NCBI GenBank assembly: GCA_903915555.1
Contig: CAIWTL010000322.1
Span: 1-10,672, forward strand
DNA length: 10,672 bases
From: an uncultured Micrococcales bacterium
GTDB lineage: Bacteria > Actinomycetota > Actinomycetes > S36-B12 > GCA-2699445
Direction: 5' to 3'
Positions 7,043 through 10,672 of the stretch are shown here, one piece after another. A program made the translations under genes and the position numbers. Positions within the stretch are counted from its first letter, which is position 1, and each line of letters begins with the position of its first letter. The notes beneath the pieces are model-generated. The model was given only the letters and a program-made list of their open reading frames with translations, had not been told where the DNA came from and searched no databases.

Positions 7043-7276
7043 ATGCGAGTGGTCATGGACAAATCTGGACGCTTGGTGATTCCCAAGACGCTGCGCGACC
7101 AACTGGGATTCGAAGCCGGCGAGGTGGAGATCATGCTCGAGGGGGCGGCGCTTCGAATCGAGATTCCCGCGGGGCGCGAGTTGGCTCGCGAGCGAGGACG
7201 AGCGGTGATCCCGTCAGCCGGCAGCCCCGTCGACGACGTGCTCGTCGAGTCTCTCCGGGACTCCGACCGTCGATGA
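7043..7276 (+). CDS. vapB: AbrB/MazE-fold antitoxin (VapB-type)
   Basis: A 77-residue antitoxin. Residues 1-43 form a SpoVT/AbrB swapped-hairpin DNA-binding domain, with the usual DKSGRLVIPKTLRDQLGFEAG (6-26) and a following strand EIMLEGAALRIEI. The remaining 30 residues, ending in a charged segment (VDDVLVESLRDSDRR), are the expected flexible tail that wraps the toxin. It should neutralise the adjacent PIN-domain RNase and, with it, repress their own promoter, as is known for VapBC systems. The stop overlaps the toxin start as ATGA (7273-7276), securing translation in a fixed order. The gene symbol follows from pairing with a PIN toxin. Confidence 0.88.
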   Translation: MRVVMDKSGRLVIPKTLRDQLGFEAGEVEIMLEGAALRIEIPAGRELARERGRAVIPSAGSPVDDVLVESLRDSDRR

Positions 7277-7683
7277 GTCGCCCTGTCCTGGTCGATACCA
7301 GCGCAGCGGTTGCTCTGGTCGTCACCGATCATGCCGCCCACATGGATGTCATGCGTGCCCTGGGCGAGCAGCGGCTGGGGCTCTCCGGGCACGCCGCATT
7401 CGAGACCTTCTCGGTGCTGACGCGCCTTCCACCGCCCGTGCGCCGAGACGGTTCCACGGTTGGCCTGCTTCTCGCTGAGAACTTCCCGGAGAACAGATTC
7501 CTCGACCCGGCGGCGACTGGCCGACTCTTCTCGGAACTGCCGGCGTTGGGAATCTCTGGGGGGTCGGTGTACGACGCCCTCATCGGGCGCACCGCCGCCG
7601 AGCACGGGCTTCCCCTCGCCACACGTGATCGCAGGGCGCTGGGAATCTACCGACGGGTGGGGGCAGAGGTCCTCAGCGTCTAA
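7273..7683 (+). CDS. vapC: PIN-domain ribonuclease toxin (VapC-type)
   Basis: A 136-residue single-domain PIN protein of normal VapC length. The acidic metal-binding residues are intact: D8 in VLVDTSAAVAL, E44 in HAAFETFSVLTRLP, D101 in GGSVYDALIG and D119 in LATRDRRAL. This predicts an Mg2+/Mn2+-dependent endoribonuclease, which in characterised VapCs cuts tRNA or rRNA; the target here is unknown. Its start overlaps the antitoxin stop by 4 nt, so the two are translationally coupled. The TAA stop (7681-7683) overlaps the first base of the predicted dif site, leaving no conventional terminator between toxin and site. The intact catalytic set argues for a working toxin rather than a decaying one. 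Confidence 0.92.
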   Translation: MSRPVLVDTSAAVALVVTDHAAHMDVMRALGEQRLGLSGHAAFETFSVLTRLPPPVRRDGSTVGLLLAENFPENRFLDPAATGRLFSELPALGISGGSVYDALIGRTAAEHGLPLATRDRRALGIYRRVGAEVLSV

Positions 7684-7710
7684 GTTTACATAATGTAGAT
7701 TATCGGCTGT
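7683..7710 (-). other. dif: Chromosomal dif site (XerC/XerD recombination site)
   Basis: Read on the minus strand, this 28-bp element is ACAGCCGATAA (XerC arm, 7710-7700), TCTACA (central hexamer, 7699-7694) and TTATGTAAACT (XerD arm, 7693-7683). The 11-6-11 layout is that of dif. The XerD arm is identical to the one I recall for B. subtilis dif and differs from E. coli (TTATGTTAAAT) at two positions. The element agrees with the actinobacterial consensus I recall, including GCCGATAAT and ACATTATGT, at 21 of 26 defined positions. It is an AT-rich island in GC-rich DNA, placed between converging genes. XerC/XerD act here, activated by FtsK at the division septum, to resolve chromosome dimers. 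A dif-like site used by an integrating element is the alternative. Confidence 0.87.
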
Positions 7711-7753
7711 CCACGTAGGGGAGCCTCCACCGCCAGGAGTCTTCGCCTGCCAC

Positions 7754-7787
7754 CGTCACCCACGCGCGCGCCTTGCGTCACCCACGC
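7754..7787. repeat. 12-bp direct repeat beside the dif site
   Basis: CGTCACCCACGC occurs at 7754-7765 and again at 7776-7787, 22 bp apart; the second copy covers the stop of the propeller gene and can fold as GCGT-caccc-ACGC (7775-7787). It could be chance in GC-rich DNA or part of a weak bidirectional terminator. No T tract follows. Confidence 0.3.
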
Positions 7788-9223
7788 ACCCGCCCCGACG
7801 ATGCGAAGGTCGTCTCCGGGGCGGCTCCATCACGGCACACGGCGATCAGTCGCTTCCCGGACCGATCCGAGTCCACGCCCAAGCCAGATCGTTCCCAGCC
7901 CAGTTCGAAATGAGCGGGCAGCGCTGTCGATGTGCCCCACGACCGTCCGTATGTCGTGGAACTCGTCGCACGCAGACCGGTGCGTGACGACCAGATCGCC
8001 GTGATGACCCGTGCATCCGCAGAGGCCACCACCTGACCCAATCGATGGTCCGGGGACCGTGAACCGGTACTGACAGCTCGCACCGGTGACCAGTCGGACC
8101 GGTCCCTCGTTGCGGCCCAGATGCGGGTCCCCGTGGGCCTGCGTTGTGCGTCGGCGGCCTCGATGACGACCACAGCCCGCTTTCCATCACCGCTCACGAC
8201 CACGTCGAAGGCCCCCGATGGAGCACCTGGGGTGTTCAATGCGGTCGGTTTGCGCCATGCGTTACCCCACCGCATCTGTGCGGTCTTGATGTGCTGCTGT
8301 GTGAGCCACACGGCTGTCGCCGCCGCTCCATCGGCTGACATGACGATGTCTGGCGCGACGGAGTATCCCCGCGAGATCACGGTGGCATGGGTCCAGGTTC
8401 GGCCAGAGTTGTTGCTCGTCGTGGACAGCAGCCGGTGACTCCCCCGCGTCCATATCGCCGTGACACGCCTGGCATCGTGGGAGGCGGCGGTGTCCCAGAA
8501 CTGTGTCCCCCCACTGTTGGGCGTGGCTGCGCCGATCCGGCGTGGCTCTGACCAGGATCGACCTCCGTCAAGTGAACGGCTGACCTCGAGGCGCAGTCCG
8601 GGGCACACGTCCGTGGCCTTTGGGCAAGTCCCCCACGTCACAACCGCCCGCTTGCCATTGCCCGACGTGAAGATCTTGGGTGCGTAGGCCACCTGCCCCG
8701 CGAGAATGATGGGTGAGCGCCAGGTGCGGCCGTAGTCAGTGGAACGGGCAACTGCCACGCGAGCGCCGGTGATGCCGGCGTCCTGCTGGACCCAGGTCGC
8801 GAAGATCTTCCTTCCGTGGTCTGACGCAGTCAAGGCTTCCTCGGCAACACCGAAACGTCCCACGTAACCATCACGCGGTGAGATGTCCTGGGGCTGCGAC
8901 CAGCTACGTCCGGCGTCATCCGAGAAGGAGGACCGCAGAGTTCGTGCCCAGCCAGAGGCGTCGAGGTCATCGCTGGCGAAGGCCGCCCCCGACCAGATGG
9001 CGACCAGGCGATCGCCTGCCTGTGACGAGACCACGCGGGCCACTCTTTCCGATTCGAACTCGGTGGCCTGTCGGTCGATCGTCACTGCGGATGTCCACAA
9101 GGTCTCGGGTCGCTGGGCAGCACGACCGCTCGGGGCTGACATGAACCCCGCCAGCACGACTGTGACCGCCAGGACTGCGCCGTAGGACCATCGGAACCCG
9201 AATCGACCGACTGATTCAGCCAT
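7778..9223 (-). CDS. Secreted Asp-box (sialidase/BNR-like) beta-propeller protein
   Basis: A 481-residue exported protein. The ATG at 9223 follows GGGGAGGGG by 2-4 nt and starts a signal peptide (RFGFRW, then YGAVLAVTVVLAGFMSA, likely cut near GRAA at 33-36); in-frame starts further upstream would spoil it. Asp boxes (S-x-D-x-G-x-x-W) occur at 101-108, 161-168 and 217-224, with variants at 270-277 (Asn for Asp) and 422-429 (Thr for Asp). A second repeated strand motif, roughly S-x-DG-x-R-x-x-A-x-W, recurs eight times at about 66, 132, 185, 247, 294, 342, 399 and 450. Together these predict a beta-propeller of seven or eight blades. I see no sialidase FRIP motif near the N-terminus, so enzyme activity is doubtful; a carbohydrate- or surface-binding role is equally possible. 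There is no sorting signal or membrane anchor at the C-terminus, so it is probably released. It faces vapC across the dif site. Confidence 0.85.
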   Translation of the reverse strand: MAESVGRFGFRWSYGAVLAVTVVLAGFMSAPSGRAAQRPETLWTSAVTIDRQATEFESERVARVVSSQAGDRLVAIWSGAAFASDDLDASGWARTLRSSFSDDAGRSWSQPQDISPRDGYVGRFGVAEEALTASDHGRKIFATWVQQDAGITGARVAVARSTDYGRTWRSPIILAGQVAYAPKIFTSGNGKRAVVTWGTCPKATDVCPGLRLEVSRSLDGGRSWSEPRRIGAATPNSGGTQFWDTAASHDARRVTAIWTRGSHRLLSTTSNNSGRTWTHATVISRGYSVAPDIVMSADGAAATAVWLTQQHIKTAQMRWGNAWRKPTALNTPGAPSGAFDVVVSGDGKRAVVVIEAADAQRRPTGTRIWAATRDRSDWSPVRAVSTGSRSPDHRLGQVVASADARVITAIWSSRTGLRATSSTTYGRSWGTSTALPAHFELGWERSGLGVDSDRSGKRLIAVCRDGAAPETTFASSGRVRG

Positions 9224-9376
9224 GACCCCTCCCCGGAGAGCCGACTTCAGTCGTCCGCAGCGGATCTCGACCGCGGGCCTGATCCCCGCGACGGCGACCA
9301 TCACCTCATGTCCAGTATGGACCCGTGACGGACGATCCCACACAGGGCGTCGCGATTTACACGGGCCGTCGGGCCG

Positions 9377-10672
9377 TTAGTCCAGGGGTGGTTCGGGGTG
9401 GTCGGTGTGGGTGATGCCGGTGGGGCTGGTCCACGTCCACCCGGTCGGTGGTGACCGCAGGTCAGCCCCGTGCGGGGCTGGTCTGGTGCACAGGGGGTCA
9501 GAAATCCGGTTCCGCGGCTGATCTGCCGCCGACTCAGCCGACTCGGGCGACCCTGGGGCGCCGTCTGGGTTGTGTGGGTCGTCGGGGTCTGGGTGGATGG
9601 ATTGCCTCCAGCGGGTGAAGGTTTTCAGCCTGTGATGCCGCCTGCATAACGGCCCGAGGTTCCGTGCTGTGGTGGAGCCTGTGGGGAACGGGATCACGTG
9701 GTCGAGGTCGGTGATGGTGGCCCGGCAGCCGGGCATGCGGCACTGCGGTTCCCGGGCTCGGATCAGGCGCGCGAGTGCGGCGGTGGGGCGGTAGGTGCCG
9801 GGGCTGGTGGCCACGACCTGGGTCCCGGTGTCGGTGGTGGTGGTGATCCAGGCCCGCCACCGGGCATCAGCGGCCACCTGTCGGGCGATCTCGGCGGGGA
9901 TCGGACCACACCCGGGCAGGTGGGCAGGGTCGTCGTTCAGCCGCAGCAGCGTGGCGGCGTCGATCACCACCGCCACCTCGGTCCCCGCGACTGCGCCCGT
10001 CCCCGAGCCGGGTGCGGCTGCTGCACTGTCCTCGGTGGCGTCCGCTGTCGCGGGGCTCGTGGGGCTGGGGGTGGCGAGGAGCAGGTCGATGAACACATCG
10101 GCGCGGCGCTGCTCCAGGGTCCGCGGTCCGTCGGGGCCGTCGCTGTCGGTGTCCAACCCGTGCGCCAAAGCAGTCAGCCGGTGGTAGATGCGGGTGGCGG
10201 TGTCATCAGCCAGATCCGCGGACAGCGTGGCCGCGCCCTGGCCGTGCAGCCGCAGCCGGATGCCACGGTTGTGGTGGCACTGCTGACGCCGGGCGGTGAG
10301 GTCGAGGTCGAGGCGGGCGGCGATGCGCTTGGCCTGGGCGCGCAGGTCGGTGAACGTCCACTCCCGCACTCCCCGCTGGCGACGCGAGGTGAGTCGGTCC
10401 AGTAGTTCGTCGATGACGACGTCCCGATCGGCGGCCTCGAGGTGGCGCAGGTCGCCCAGCAGCAGGTGGGCGTGCCAGCCGATCACCAGTCCCGACCGGA
10501 TCGCCGCGGTCAACCGCGGCGCAGCAGCCACGCGACGCATCCCCGACAGTCGGTGCCGGGCACTGCCCGGGGACAGGCGCAACGCCGCCGCCAGATCCTC
10601 CACCGCCGGATCAGTGAGGTGACCCAGCTCCGGGCGGTCCGGGATCACCAGTTGCTGAACCGGCTCAGCTCC
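9377..10672 (-). CDS. DUF222/HNH endonuclease-domain protein (13E12 type), 5' end beyond the window
   Basis: The frame is open to the right edge, so the N-terminus is missing; a GTG at 10648 is in frame but begins inside the conserved DUF222 region and is probably not the start. Counting from that codon, DUF222 spans about 1-290 (LAAALRLSPGSARHRL at 19-34, EQRRADVFIDLLL at 179-191), interrupted by a low-complexity Ala/Thr/Ser insert (192-222). An intact HNH nuclease motif follows: CRMPGC (303-308), DLDHVIPF (314-321), N330 and LCRRHHRLK (334-342), with the zinc-binding Cys pairs and catalytic His in place. The tail after 350 is Pro/Asp-rich and probably disordered. Such proteins are abundant, multicopy and poorly understood in Actinobacteria (the mycobacterial 13E12 repeat family); a DNA-cleaving role is inferred from the HNH motif. 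The 153-bp spacer to the propeller gene (9224-9376) holds a short inverted repeat GTCCA-gta-TGGAC near 9309-9321 and no clear terminator. Confidence 0.88.
   Translation of the reverse strand, partial: GAEPVQQLVIPDRPELGHLTDPAVEDLAAALRLSPGSARHRLSGMRRVAAAPRLTAAIRSGLVIGWHAHLLLGDLRHLEAADRDVVIDELLDRLTSRRQRGVREWTFTDLRAQAKRIAARLDLDLTARRQQCHHNRGIRLRLHGQGAATLSADLADDTATRIYHRLTALAHGLDTDSDGPDGPRTLEQRRADVFIDLLLATPSPTSPATADATEDSAAAAPGSGTGAVAGTEVAVVIDAATLLRLNDDPAHLPGCGPIPAEIARQVAADARWRAWITTTTDTGTQVVATSPGTYRPTAALARLIRAREPQCRMPGCRATITDLDHVIPFPTGSTTARNLGPLCRRHHRLKTFTRWRQSIHPDPDDPHNPDGAPGSPESAESAADQPRNRISDPLCTRPAPHGADLRSPPTGWTWTSPTGITHTDHPEPPLD

Noticed and set aside
7031..7045. TAATCT...TATG upstream of vapB as a second Xer half-site
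   Set aside because: It shares TAATCT and TATG with the dif core but fails the spacing and the rest of both arms; the -10 box and start codon explain it.
7687..7703. Palindromes TACAT-A-ATGTA and ATAAT-gtag-ATTAT as a VapBC operator
   Set aside because: They lie downstream of the operon and are fully accounted for by the symmetry of the dif core.
9698..10405. Gly/Val-rich 235-codon open frame on the plus strand
   Set aside because: Shadow of the DUF222/HNH gene with repetitive composition from the opposite strand.
1..10672. CRISPR array, tRNA/rRNA genes, insertion sequences or a multi-gene defence island
   Set aside because: No regularly spaced repeats, cloverleaf-like or rRNA-like segments, or transposase motifs were seen; the HNH protein and vapBC alone do not make a defence island.

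Overview
The window is GC-rich and gene-dense. Its protein families point to an actinobacterium (Actinomycetota): a DUF222/HNH (13E12-type) endonuclease, a metallophosphoesterase resembling the PPA1498 family, actinobacterial-style lipoproteins, and starts that sit six bases behind a TANNNT -10 box (leaderless mRNAs). I cannot place it more precisely. No rRNA, tRNA, CRISPR array or transposase was seen.

Layout. Positions 1-3389 hold four minus-strand genes, in transcription order: a haloalkane dehalogenase (2502-3389), a small lipoprotein (2130-2456), a YbhN/LPG-synthase-type membrane protein (1036-2133, GTGA-coupled to the lipoprotein) and a secreted metallophosphoesterase that runs off the left edge (1-914). 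A 199-bp divergent spacer carrying a 15-bp tandem repeat separates these from seven plus-strand genes: a tightly coupled pair of unknown, apparently paralogous proteins (3589-4197, 4199-4756), a TetR regulator (4793-5326), a DUF1801 protein (5362-5796), a serine-hydrolase lipoprotein (5875-7002) and a VapBC-type toxin-antitoxin operon (7043-7276, 7273-7683). Facing them on the minus strand are a secreted Asp-box beta-propeller protein (7778-9223) and a DUF222/HNH protein that runs off the right edge (9377-10672).

The most informative element is not a gene. The 94-bp spacer between vapC and the propeller gene contains a 28-bp sequence (7683-7710) with the 11-6-11 architecture of a chromosomal dif site. 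Its XerD arm equals the one I recall for Bacillus subtilis dif, and it closely fits the actinobacterial dif consensus. Plus-strand genes on the left and minus-strand genes on the right converge on it, as expected where two replichores meet. I therefore infer that the window spans the replication terminus/dimer-resolution locus, with a toxin-antitoxin operon whose toxin stop codon touches the site.

The genes do not form one pathway. Likely functional units are the dehalogenase/lipoprotein/membrane-protein cluster, the coupled unknown pair, and vapBC. The rest look like single-gene units with short spacers.
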